Assembly: GCF_029961155.1 (NCBI RefSeq)
Contig: NZ_JASBRH010000010.1
Location: forward strand, 1 to 64,000
DNA from: Pontibacterium granulatum
GTDB lineage: Bacteria > Pseudomonadota > Gammaproteobacteria > Pseudomonadales > Balneatricaceae
Reading direction: 5' to 3'
DNA length: 64,000 nucleotides
A program made the position numbers and the translations under genes. The notes beneath the pieces are model-generated. The model was given only the letters and a program-made list of their open reading frames with translations, had not been told where the DNA came from and did not search any database. Below, one piece after another: positions 42,141 to 50,612 of the stretch (within the stretch, counting starts at the first letter, position 1; the number at the start of each line of letters is the position of its first letter).

Positions 42141-43763
42141 GTGTCATTGCGCCTGAAGACCATATTGGGGGTGGCCTTTATTGAGGCCATTCTGCTCGTG
42201 CTTTTGGTGTCGATGACGCTGGATTACCTGCGTAGCACCAACTACGAGGGTATGGTCAAGCGTGCCTCCACCACCGCTACCTTGTTTGCTACAACCACCA
42301 AAGATGCGGTGCTTTCCTATGACCTGGCGTCGTTGGATGCGTTTGTAAACGAAGTCATGCGTAATCCTGATCTTGTCTACGCTCGGGTGCTTGGTCCTGA
42401 TCAGGAGCTTTTCGCCCAAGCGGGGGAAGAGGCGTTGCTCGCCCGTCCATTTATTGCCGATACGGATGTAAGCACTGTAACCGACGGCATCTTTGATACC
42501 TTTGCACTTATCGTTGAGGGAGGTGAGGAGTATGGACAGGTCCAGCTTGGTCTGGATATCAGCAGCTTGAATGCCAAAATTGAGGAAGCACAACGCTGGA
42601 GTGCTGCATTAGCGGCAATTGAGATGGGTCTTGTGGCTTTGTTCTCCTTTTTGCTAGGGGCATATCTGACCAAGCAGCTTGGCGTGTTGCAGGGCGCGGC
42701 GCGCGATATTGCTGATGGAAAGTTGGATATAGAGCTTCCTGTGCGGGGCAAAGACGAGATTGCTGAAGTGGCACTGGCATTCAACACCATGGTCCATAAC
42801 CTGCGCGAGGCCGGGCGGCGTAGGGATGAGTATGAAGCTCAGCTCAACCAGTTGAACAAATCGTTGGAACAGCGAGTTGAGCAGCGAACACAGGATCTTG
42901 AACGCAAGAACCTGGATCTGGAACAGGCTAACCAGGCGATCAAAGAAACACAGGCCAAGCTGATGCACTCAGAAAAGATGGCCTCTGTGGGTGTGTTGGC
43001 GGCAGGTGTGGCGCATGAGATTAACAACCCGATTGGTTTCGTCCTGAGTAATGTGCGCACGCTTGATGAGTATGTGAAGATCTACCACACGTTACTATCC
43101 ATGTACGAAGCGTTGCTTGATATTCAGGACCCGGTTTCTCGTGAAGCTAAACAAGCTGAACTTGAACAATATGCTAAAGAGCAGGATATCGATTTTGTCC
43201 GTGAGGATATCGAAGACTTGCTCAAAGATGCTATTGACGGAGCACAGCGCGTTGGTGACATCGTTCGTAACTTGAAGAGCTTCTCCCATGCCGAGCAAGA
43301 GACAGAGTTTAAACCCCATGACCTTAATGAGTGTATCCGTACAACGCTCAAAATGGCGGATAATCAGCTGAAGTATCATTGCAAGGTAATGACGGATCTT
43401 GGGGATCTCCCGGACACCTACTGCTCACCGGGCCAGATCAATCAGGTGTTGCTGAACCTGCTGGTTAATGCCGGGCAGGCAATTGAAGGCAGTGGTGCGA
43501 TCAAAGTCACATCTCGATACGATGGGGAGAATATCGAGATTCGTGTCACAGATACCGGTAAAGGTATAGAACAAGAGGCGATCAAGAAGTTGTTTGATCC
43601 GTTCTATACGACTAAGCCAGTCGGTGAGGGAACGGGATTAGGGTTATCGATATCCTACGGAATTATTAAAGAGCATCAGGGAGAAATACTGGTGCAGAGT
43701 AAGGTCGGCGCAGGTACATCATTTACGTTGGTGTTGCCGCATCTGATCCATGCGCCAGCCTGA
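42141..43763 (+). CDS. Membrane sensor histidine kinase partnered with PhnD-like protein
   Basis: 540 residues: membrane helix 1 (about 8-28), a small periplasmic domain (30-150), helix 2 (about 152-175), HAMP (176-228), coiled coil (228-280), H-box VLAAGVAHEINNPIGF (His292), the same extra helical stretch seen in the two other kinases here, then N-box NLLVNAGQAIE, DTGKGIEQE, FDPFYTTKPVG and GTGLGLSISYG. GTG at 42141 follows GGGAGAAGC. It lies directly between the binding-protein gene and a REC/HD-GYP-like gene, so all three probably work in one pathway. Confidence 0.9.
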   Translation: MSLRLKTILGVAFIEAILLVLLVSMTLDYLRSTNYEGMVKRASTTATLFATTTKDAVLSYDLASLDAFVNEVMRNPDLVYARVLGPDQELFAQAGEEALLARPFIADTDVSTVTDGIFDTFALIVEGGEEYGQVQLGLDISSLNAKIEEAQRWSAALAAIEMGLVALFSFLLGAYLTKQLGVLQGAARDIADGKLDIELPVRGKDEIAEVALAFNTMVHNLREAGRRRDEYEAQLNQLNKSLEQRVEQRTQDLERKNLDLEQANQAIKETQAKLMHSEKMASVGVLAAGVAHEINNPIGFVLSNVRTLDEYVKIYHTLLSMYEALLDIQDPVSREAKQAELEQYAKEQDIDFVREDIEDLLKDAIDGAQRVGDIVRNLKSFSHAEQETEFKPHDLNECIRTTLKMADNQLKYHCKVMTDLGDLPDTYCSPGQINQVLLNLLVNAGQAIEGSGAIKVTSRYDGENIEIRVTDTGKGIEQEAIKKLFDPFYTTKPVGEGTGLGLSISYGIIKEHQGEILVQSKVGAGTSFTLVLPHLIHAPA

Positions 43764-43793
43764 CAACCAGCCGTAAGGCTGTATGGAGCTGAT

Positions 43794-45074
43794 ATGGACT
43801 ATTCAGGCTTTACGGTGATGCTGGTGGATGACGAGGAAGCCGTCCTGAAATCTTTGGCCCGCGTTCTGCGGCCATTGCAATGTGATGTGGTTGCTTTTTC
43901 ATCCCCTGTGTCAGCGATTGAATCGATGGACGGCAGTCAGGCCGATCTGGTAATCAGCGATATGCGGATGCCGGAGATGGGCGGTGAAGTTTTCCTGGAA
44001 ACAGTAGCAGGTCGTTGGCCGGATACAGAACGGATTGTCATGACCGGATATGCTGACGTACAGGCCTCCATCGACGCGATCAACCGTGGTAAGGTTAGCC
44101 GTTTTCTAACTAAGCCCTGGGATGACGATGAGCTGCTTCAAGTGGTACGTAAGGGCTTCGAGTTGGCAAAACTGCGTCGCGAAAATGCCGAACTCCAGGT
44201 GCTCACTGAGCGCAAGAACCGTGAGCTAGAGCAGCTTAATGCGTCGCTTGAGCAAAAGGTTCGGGAACGCACCGTTCAGCTACGTGCCGCCAACGAAGGG
44301 CTAAAGTCCAGCTACCGCGCCATCGTTCGCATGTTTTCGACGCTTACCGCACGGCGCATGGGGGTGCGGGCGTCAGAACAAAACCAGATCCTGAATTTGC
44401 TTCTGCTGGGCGTCGCCAAGGCCTGCAAGGTTGAAGGCAATCAGCTAAAGCAACTCTACTATGCCTGGCAACTGCGTCACATCGGCAAACTAAGTCTCAG
44501 CGATGATCTCCTCAATCAACCCTATGTAGAACTGTCTGCTGAGCAGCAGCGCCAATTCCAAAACCATCCGCTTCTTGCGCAGGCTGCCACTCTGTTGGTT
44601 AAGCCACTGCATGGGGCTGGAAAGATTATCGTGCAGCATAAAGAGTATCTGGACGGTACCGGTTACCCGAGGGGGCTGAAGGGGGAAAGTATCCATCGCC
44701 TGGCGCGAATCCTATGTGTGGTCAATGACTATATCGAGCTGACTACCGGAACCTATCAAGAGCGTGCATTCAGCACCATAGAAGCGATCGACTACCTGAA
44801 AAACTACGCCACTGAAAGGTATGACGATGACGTGGTGGTCGCACTTGAAGGTGTTGTTAATTCACTCTCCAAATCCGATGGCTTGACTAAAGATAACTCG
44901 GTTGTCAGCCAGGAATTGAATGCAGGCATGAAACTGAGTCGTGACCTGATCAGTGGGCAGGGGATATTGCTGTTGAGTGCGGGTCAACAGTTAGATGACG
45001 CGACCATTGAGCGCGTTAGGGAGATTGAGTTTAACCTTGGTGAGACGTTTAGTATCTATGTGCAGAAGACGTAG
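43794..45074 (+). CDS. Response regulator with degenerate HD-GYP domain (1)
   Basis: 426 residues. The receiver (about 6-122) is intact: D12-D13, D56 in VISDMRMPEMGG, T84, K107. A coiled coil (123-170) leads to an HD-GYP-like domain. Its HD metal pair is altered to LRHIGK (228-232, normally LHDIGK), HHE becomes HKE (282-284), while DGTGYP (287-292) remains. It is therefore unlikely to hydrolyse c-di-GMP but may bind it or other proteins, like Shewanella HnoD, a REC/degenerate HD-GYP inhibitor of HnoB. It follows the membrane kinase gene by 30 bases. Confidence 0.88.
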   Translation: MDYSGFTVMLVDDEEAVLKSLARVLRPLQCDVVAFSSPVSAIESMDGSQADLVISDMRMPEMGGEVFLETVAGRWPDTERIVMTGYADVQASIDAINRGKVSRFLTKPWDDDELLQVVRKGFELAKLRRENAELQVLTERKNRELEQLNASLEQKVRERTVQLRAANEGLKSSYRAIVRMFSTLTARRMGVRASEQNQILNLLLLGVAKACKVEGNQLKQLYYAWQLRHIGKLSLSDDLLNQPYVELSAEQQRQFQNHPLLAQAATLLVKPLHGAGKIIVQHKEYLDGTGYPRGLKGESIHRLARILCVVNDYIELTTGTYQERAFSTIEAIDYLKNYATERYDDDVVVALEGVVNSLSKSDGLTKDNSVVSQELNAGMKLSRDLISGQGILLLSAGQQLDDATIERVREIEFNLGETFSIYVQKT

Positions 45075-45190
45075 AATCAGGCATGTCGGTTAAATCTGAA
45101 TTACTACAAATTGGGAAAGCTTTATTCGCCACTTCGGCATGCAGAACATCAACTGCAACGCGAGACTGGATGAAGGTGGTCGCCTCGTGA

Positions 45191-45556
45191 TTGATTGATG
45201 TAACGCTGGAATTTGTACCAGCACACTATCTGCACTCGTCCGGCAACTTTAATGTATTTGATCCGCAGACGGGTATCCTGATGTCGGGTGGTATCGGCGC
45301 GGCGATGGACGTAGATGATGTGCCGAAGTTTGTCGATGATTTTGAGTCTCACATTCCGCGTATGAAGCTATTTCATCAGCGCTGGATGCCTTCAAATGAA
45401 GCCAAGCGAGATTGGGTCGAGCGTGTACGGAAACTGAATGTGAAAATGATCTGTCCACAGCGCGGGCGTATTTTCAAGGATGATAACGTCGAGCGTTTCC
45501 TGAATTGGTGTGATGCTCTGGAGGTGGGTCTCACGGGGCAGAAGCTGCGCGCCTAA
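45191..45556 (+). pseudogene. Remnant of an oxygen-binding di-iron (ODP, flavodiiron-like MBL-fold) protein
   Basis: A 121-residue C-terminal part of the ODP family: EFVPAHYLHSSGNFNVFDP, then RWMPSNEAKRDWVERVRK and FLNWCDALEVGL. The N-terminal half with the HxHxDH iron ligands is absent. Two further ligand positions are changed: SGDxGA reads SGGIGA, and PQHG reads PQRG. A stub that may be the original N-terminus (HFGMQNINCNARLDEGG, 45130-45180) is in another frame and ends at TGA 45196, as if an internal deletion joined the two ends. There is no clear ribosome site. Almost certainly not a working oxygen sensor. Confidence 0.72.
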
Positions 45557-45598
45557 TCTGCCCCTTCCCTTGATAGGAATGGTCCGAGAACGAACCGG

Positions 45599-46708
45599 TT
45601 AGGCGAGTTGTGGATTCAGAAGCGCTTCTATTGCAGGCAGTATCCCCGTCTCTGTCAGTAGTTTCTTATCCAGGCCGGAGTCCTCGGCCAATGGATCTTT
45701 TCCTGAGTGGTGGCAGCGATACAGGGTGGTTGCCGCATGCAGGCGCAGCATCAGTGGCGTAATCTGAGGGCTGCGTTTGGGGTTGGCGTAATGCAGGACG
45801 GCCCGCACGGTTTCTGAATCAAAGCCCCATAGCTTCAACAGATAGCCGCTGATCAATGCATTACGGGAATACTCTCCCAGCTCACCTGAAATAAGGCCTC
45901 CAACGTTGTGGAGCATGCCAATGATAAAGTGGATGTCCGCCTCTGGCGGCGGCAGGCGCATAATATTGGCCAGCGCAACCATGATACCGCACACCTCCTC
46001 AGCTTGAGCACAGAGGGCGCTATGCAGGCTCTCATTGGCCTCTTCTTTAAAAATACCTGCGACCAGTACAAGATTCTTGATCATAGTGTGACCGAGGCGA
46101 ACCACTGCGTCCGTAGCGCTGGAGGCGGGTGATGCAAAGCCGAAGTAAGCCGAATTCGACATCTGCAGGATTTTGCTCAGGATGGCCATGTCGTGGCTGA
46201 TTATCTGTGCAATACGACTGTTTTCTGGTTCCCGCGTACTGTCCAGATACTGAACCAGTTCGGTATACACAGAGGGCAATACCGGCAAGCTGGAGATGCA
46301 GCCGATCTCCTCGCGTACTTCAAATGGGACCGGCAGTTCGTGCAGGCTGCGCGCTGCTTGCAATGCACTGATCAGGTCGTCCATATTGAATGGCTTCGGT
46401 AGCATGAGATGTGCTACGCCAAATGCCGGTAATGAGTCTGACGTAATGGTTTCGCCGCTGATCATCACGCGCACTGCAAGTGGTGCCTGTTGGCGCACCC
46501 GAGTTAGCAGCTCCACTCCATCCATGCCTGGCATGCGTTTGTCGCTGATCACAATCCAGGGCTGTTTTGTCTTCAGCTGTTTTAATGCAGATTCTGCTGA
46601 CTCTTCGAGTATCAATTCCCAGTCGCGGAAGTGTCTGCGCAGCCCGCGGTGCAGCGAACGTAACACGCTAGCTTCGTCATCGACAATGAGCGCAATTGGT
46701 TGTGTCAT
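45599..46708 (-). CDS. Response regulator with HDOD domain
   Basis: 369 residues. The receiver (about 5-120) has D10-D11, D56 in VISDKRMPGMDG, S84 and K105. From about 125 to 325 is an HDOD domain: CISSLPVLPSVYTELVQYLD, KILQMSNSAYFGF, VVRLGHTMIKNLVL and IIGMLHNVGGLISGEL, where the HD position reads HN. HDOD domains lack phosphohydrolase activity and act in signalling scaffolds. It begins three bases after the REC-GGDEF-EAL stop, so they form one operon on the minus strand. It faces the ODP remnant tail to tail. Confidence 0.88.
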   Translation of the reverse strand: MTQPIALIVDDEASVLRSLHRGLRRHFRDWELILEESAESALKQLKTKQPWIVISDKRMPGMDGVELLTRVRQQAPLAVRVMISGETITSDSLPAFGVAHLMLPKPFNMDDLISALQAARSLHELPVPFEVREEIGCISSLPVLPSVYTELVQYLDSTREPENSRIAQIISHDMAILSKILQMSNSAYFGFASPASSATDAVVRLGHTMIKNLVLVAGIFKEEANESLHSALCAQAEEVCGIMVALANIMRLPPPEADIHFIIGMLHNVGGLISGELGEYSRNALISGYLLKLWGFDSETVRAVLHYANPKRSPQITPLMLRLHAATTLYRCHHSGKDPLAEDSGLDKKLLTETGILPAIEALLNPQLA

Positions 46709-46711
46709 GAA

Positions 46712-48736
46712 TCAGGATTCCATAGTCTCTGGTGCGAGTGTTACAAAGTCTGTGCCGATCAGTGGCTGGTTTTCCAACAGTTCCCTGAATTTGTCGGCTG
46801 GTACGGGTGGGCTGATGTAGTATCCCTGTACCTCATCACATTGGATCTGGGCCAACAGGTCGAACTGTGCCTTGGTTTCTACACCCTCTGCCACTACTTC
46901 CATTCCCAGATCATGGGACATACGAATGACATTCCGTACCAGATTTAGTCTCTCCTGGCTGTTTTCCAAGTCTGTCACGAAAGATCGGTCGATTTTCAGG
47001 GTGTCGACGGGCAAGCGGCTCAGGTAGTTGAGTGACGAGTAGCCAGTGCCAAAATCATCCAGAGCCAGTCGAATACCCAGTGACTTCAATTCTTTAAGGA
47101 GCTGCAAGCTATGTTCTATGTCCTGCATCATAAAGGTTTCGGTTACTTCCAGTTCAAGCTGGTCTGGATCCATGCCGGTGTTGGTCAGAATCTTTTTAAC
47201 TGCATCTAACAAGCCTTCTTCCTGAAGCTGGCGTCCGGATAGGTTTACCGCCAAACGAAATGGAGGTAGGCCGTCCATTTGCCAGATTTTGCTTTGGGTT
47301 GCGGAAGTGGCAAGAACCCATTCGCCAATCGTCTCTATTAATCCGTTATCCTCGGCTAGTGGGATGAAGGTGGCTGGGGATATGAAACCTAATGTGTCGT
47401 GTTTCCAGCGTAACAGACTCTCTGCGCCCAGTATGCGCCCTGTTTTTAGTGAAACTTTTGGTTGGTACACAACTGAGAACTGATTTTTTTCCAGTGCGCG
47501 ATAGAGATCGCTCTGGATGGTCAGCAGTTCGTCTGTATGCTCGTTCATCGCAGACTTGTATCGCGGATGGGCAAATCGGCTGCGCCGCTTGGAATACGCA
47601 ACTGCCGATTTTGCGTTGCGCAGAATCTCTTCCGGACAGCCTCCATCTTCGGGAGCCAGGGCGTAGGCCGCGCTAAACGAGACATGTACATTGTGTTCTG
47701 CACATGTAATGGGGGTTTCAAATGGCTTCAGCAATCTGTTAATAATTTCGCGAGTTTCTTCGTCGCTCTGTACCGTGGGCAAAATGAAGACAAATTCATC
47801 ACCGGTCATGCGGCCAACCATGGCATTAGCTGGCTTGTTTGCGATTAATATGCCGGCAATCTCTGCCAGGAGTCGATCGGCTTCCTGATAGCCAAGGCTG
47901 TCGTTAAATGTCTGGAAGCGGTTTACGTCCATATAGATGACACTTGCACGCGGTGTCACGTCAGAGTCATCATTTTGTTTTGGAGACATCAAGTCTTCCA
48001 GACGGCGTAAGATCTCGCTACGGTGTAACAGGTTCTTTACGCCAAGGCCGTTGCTGCGTGATTTTTTTCGCGCGCTCAGTATCCACCGATCTTCGTCTGA
48101 AGGATGGCAAGTAAACTCATACAGACTGTCACCGTCAACCAGTTCTGCCAGGTTTTCAGGCCCGGAGCAAAGTAACTCCAGTTGCTGAGGGGAAAGGGCA
48201 TAGACGAAATCGGTGATTTTGTTGTTCAGGATGTCACTTTCGTTGGCTGTACAGAGTTCCGACGCAGCAGGATTTAGATTACAAACGATTCCCTTGCTAT
48301 CAATTTCAAACAGGGCTTCGTCACTTTCCATGACCATGCGGGTCAGGCCGCTTTGCTTATTTAGTTCATTCCAGTGTTTAAAAGCCCATTCAATCTGGCT
48401 AAGTAGTTCGCTGTCGTCCCAAGGTTTGTGCAAAAATTTACTGGCACTGCCGTCGTTCAGAATCTTTGTGACAGACTCGATATCGGCATAACCGCTCAGT
48501 ACTAAGCCTACAATGTTTTGGTGCTCTGCTTTTACTTTGGCAAGAAGTTCTCCACCAGACATTTGTGGCATGCGGAAGTCGGAAAGAACAACCTGGATGT
48601 TTTCGCGCTGCAGCACTTCGAGCGCTTCCTGGCCGGAGTTAGCGGTAAAAACCGTGAAGCCGGCACGCCGCAACAGACGATTAAGAGCACGGAGTATGGC
48701 GGCTTCATCGTCAACTAACAAAATGGTTTTCTGCAT
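46712..48736 (-). CDS. Response regulator with GGDEF-like and EAL domains (c-di-GMP phosphodiesterase, HnoB-like candidate)
   Basis: 674 residues. Receiver (5-120) with D9-D10, D53 in LSDFRMPQMSGG and K104; a PAS-like segment (about 130-230); a GGDEF domain whose signature is RMTGDEF (309-315) instead of GGDEF, so probably not a cyclase; and an EAL domain with E439 (ESL), N499, E530, DDFGTGYSSL (560-569), K581, E617 in VVAEGVET and Q637, a complete catalytic set. It likely degrades c-di-GMP under phosphorylation control, the role of HnoB in Shewanella. It is the first gene of the minus-strand pair with REC-HDOD. Confidence 0.9.
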   Translation of the reverse strand: MQKTILLVDDEAAILRALNRLLRRAGFTVFTANSGQEALEVLQRENIQVVLSDFRMPQMSGGELLAKVKAEHQNIVGLVLSGYADIESVTKILNDGSASKFLHKPWDDSELLSQIEWAFKHWNELNKQSGLTRMVMESDEALFEIDSKGIVCNLNPAASELCTANESDILNNKITDFVYALSPQQLELLCSGPENLAELVDGDSLYEFTCHPSDEDRWILSARKKSRSNGLGVKNLLHRSEILRRLEDLMSPKQNDDSDVTPRASVIYMDVNRFQTFNDSLGYQEADRLLAEIAGILIANKPANAMVGRMTGDEFVFILPTVQSDEETREIINRLLKPFETPITCAEHNVHVSFSAAYALAPEDGGCPEEILRNAKSAVAYSKRRSRFAHPRYKSAMNEHTDELLTIQSDLYRALEKNQFSVVYQPKVSLKTGRILGAESLLRWKHDTLGFISPATFIPLAEDNGLIETIGEWVLATSATQSKIWQMDGLPPFRLAVNLSGRQLQEEGLLDAVKKILTNTGMDPDQLELEVTETFMMQDIEHSLQLLKELKSLGIRLALDDFGTGYSSLNYLSRLPVDTLKIDRSFVTDLENSQERLNLVRNVIRMSHDLGMEVVAEGVETKAQFDLLAQIQCDEVQGYYISPPVPADKFRELLENQPLIGTDFVTLAPETMES

Positions 48737-49151
48737 TGTTCAAACCCTGAACTGAATCGATATCTCTGGTGAATGCCGGATCGGCTCCGTATACAAACAA
48801 GCAGCAAGGTGTAGCACTAGATCAATGCTTGTAGACCACATCACGAATGCTGCAAATGCCTATAAGGGCATGTAATGGCTGCTTTTTCAATGCCTCTTTG
48901 GCTACGCAGAGTGCGAATCCCTAAATCCTAATTAGCCTTGTGGGTGAATTCGCTTGTTTACGCAATTTACTTGATCCAAAGCAATCCCAATCCTGATGTT
49001 TGTCAAGCCATGGTTTTTGTTTTGTCTGTTTGAAAATGTATTTTAACTTTGATTCATGGTCCTTTTATACGGTGGTTTTAAGATTATTTTCAAAATTATA
49101 TATGTTTGAAAGCTTGAGCTTTAGGAAATAATAGATTAAATTCTCGGTTAA
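48737..49151. other. AT-rich divergent control region of the signalling cluster
   Basis: No gene seen. It separates the minus-strand EAL/HDOD operon from the plus-strand HD-GYP-like/H-NOX operon. It holds an FNR-like box (48971-48984), a perfect repeat AAAGCT-TG-AGCTTT (49109-49122), and a possible plus promoter TTGAGC-N17-TAAATT (49114-49142) just before direct-repeat site C. Confidence 0.45.
48971..48984. promoter_or_regulatory. FNR/DNR-like box
   Basis: TTGAT-CCAA-AGCAA differs from TTGAT-N4-ATCAA by one base. FNR-family regulators respond to oxygen or NO. Placement between the two operons of an NO/c-di-GMP cluster is suggestive, but a 14-base near-match can be chance. Confidence 0.3.
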
Positions 49152-49167
49152 TGCGACATATGTGACA
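49152..49167 (+). promoter_or_regulatory. Tandem direct repeat, site C (upstream of H-NOX operon)
   Basis: TGCGACA-TA-TGTGACA with 9-bp period, preceded by TTAA; third copy of the motif. It lies 64 bases before the first gene of the operon and about 10 bases after a possible -10 (TAAATT), where a bound protein would repress. Confidence 0.6.
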
Positions 49168-49231
49168 AAAGCGTCTTTTGGGGCGTTTGTTTCGGTCTTT
49201 TACGGATGGAGCAGATAGACGCGCAGTAACC

Positions 49232-50602
49232 ATGAAATCACTTACAAAGGATGTTGCGGTGATGACAGATGCAGAGCTCAAAGATCAGGCGGTTCGTACG
49301 GGGGAGGAGACGGGTCGATTGCGAATCCTTTGCGTAGATGATGAGTCCAGCGTGCTAAAGTCGTTGCAGCGGCTGCTGCGTGGCAATAACTTCATTTTTT
49401 TTCCAGCGAGTTGTGCCAAGGACGGCCTTTTTTTTCTGGAAAGTAATGCTGTAGATGTCATCATTTCGGACATGCGTATGCCTGAGATGAGCGGCGCTGA
49501 GTTTCTGGCTGAAGTAGCCAGGCTATACCCTGATACCGTTCGAATTCTACTTACGGGCTATTCCGACCTCGAATCAATTGTTGATGCCGTGAACGGCGGG
49601 CGCATTCACCGTTACCTGCGGAAACCCTGGAGTAATGACGAGCTGGTGCTGGTGCTGAAAGAGGTGTCTGAGCGCCTGCATTTGGAGCGGGAGAATAGGC
49701 TTCTGGTTGCGCAGGTTGAAGCGCAAAATCTTCAGCTTAAAGATATGAATGAGCGGCTTGAAGAGAAGGTTCAGCAGCGCACCAAGCAGATGCTTCAGGC
49801 GTTAAGTCAATTACGCAGTGCGAATATGAAGGTAAGCGAAAATCTTCGGTCGACGATTAAAGTCTTTTACAACCTGATTAGTCTTAATCCTCATCTTGGC
49901 GGCAAAACTGCTGTTGAGATTGGGGAGCTGTGTCGATTGTTGGCCGTTGCGTTTGAGCTGGATAAAAAAGCGGTTCGTGACATCCAGCTCGCGGGGCTTC
50001 TATTTGAGTTGGGTTTGGCTGGACAGCACGATGTCTGCTTGGAAAAAGCGATTTACGATATGAATGCAGATGAGCTTGCCGTCTATCGCCAGCACCCCGT
50101 ACGTGCGCATTTGGCTCTGGCACCTGCGGGAGGATTGCAGGGTGTCGCGACGATTATAAAACACCAGTATGAGTACTTTGACGGTTCCGGTAGCCCCGGC
50201 CGGTTGAGCGCCTCGGAGATACCGATGGGATCGCGTATTCTGGCGGTGGCCCGGGACTACGTGCTGGCTGTAAGGGGTAAACTGCAGAAGGTTCGCCTTA
50301 GCAAAAAGGGCGCGCTCAGGCTACTGGAAATGAACTCGAACAGGGAATATGACGCGTGCATTCTTAGTCGTTTGCCTGACGTTTTACCTGATTTGGAGCA
50401 GGAAACTCTTGCTGCGGATGAGCGTGTTGTATCTACGCGGCAGCTTGGCGTGGGTATGATGCTGTCGAGAAACCTTTATAATCAGAAGGATATATTGCTG
50501 TTGCCAGAGGGACACCGGTTCACGCACGAGACTGTGAATCGTTTAAGGTCCTTTGAGGAAGTGGATAAGCAGCTATTGGAAATCTATGTTCTGACCAAAT
50601 AG
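49232..50602 (+). CDS. Response regulator with strongly degenerate HD-GYP domain (2, HnoD-like candidate)
   Basis: About 456 residues. An N-terminal tail is followed by an intact receiver (30-145: D36-D37, D80 in IISDMRMPEMSG, T108, K131) and a coiled coil (150-200). The HD-GYP-like domain has lost all signature residues: HDIGK reads FELGL (258-262), HHE reads HQYE (311-314), and GYP reads GSP (320-322). It cannot be a standard c-di-GMP phosphodiesterase. It heads the operon with the receiver, H-NOX and HnoK-like genes, like HnoD. Start uncertain: ATG 49232 or 49262; a TTG at 49178 is unlikely. Confidence 0.85.
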   Translation: MKSLTKDVAVMTDAELKDQAVRTGEETGRLRILCVDDESSVLKSLQRLLRGNNFIFFPASCAKDGLFFLESNAVDVIISDMRMPEMSGAEFLAEVARLYPDTVRILLTGYSDLESIVDAVNGGRIHRYLRKPWSNDELVLVLKEVSERLHLERENRLLVAQVEAQNLQLKDMNERLEEKVQQRTKQMLQALSQLRSANMKVSENLRSTIKVFYNLISLNPHLGGKTAVEIGELCRLLAVAFELDKKAVRDIQLAGLLFELGLAGQHDVCLEKAIYDMNADELAVYRQHPVRAHLALAPAGGLQGVATIIKHQYEYFDGSGSPGRLSASEIPMGSRILAVARDYVLAVRGKLQKVRLSKKGALRLLEMNSNREYDACILSRLPDVLPDLEQETLAADERVVSTRQLGVGMMLSRNLYNQKDILLLPEGHRFTHETVNRLRSFEEVDKQLLEIYVLTK

Positions 50603-50612
50603 GGGATTCAAC

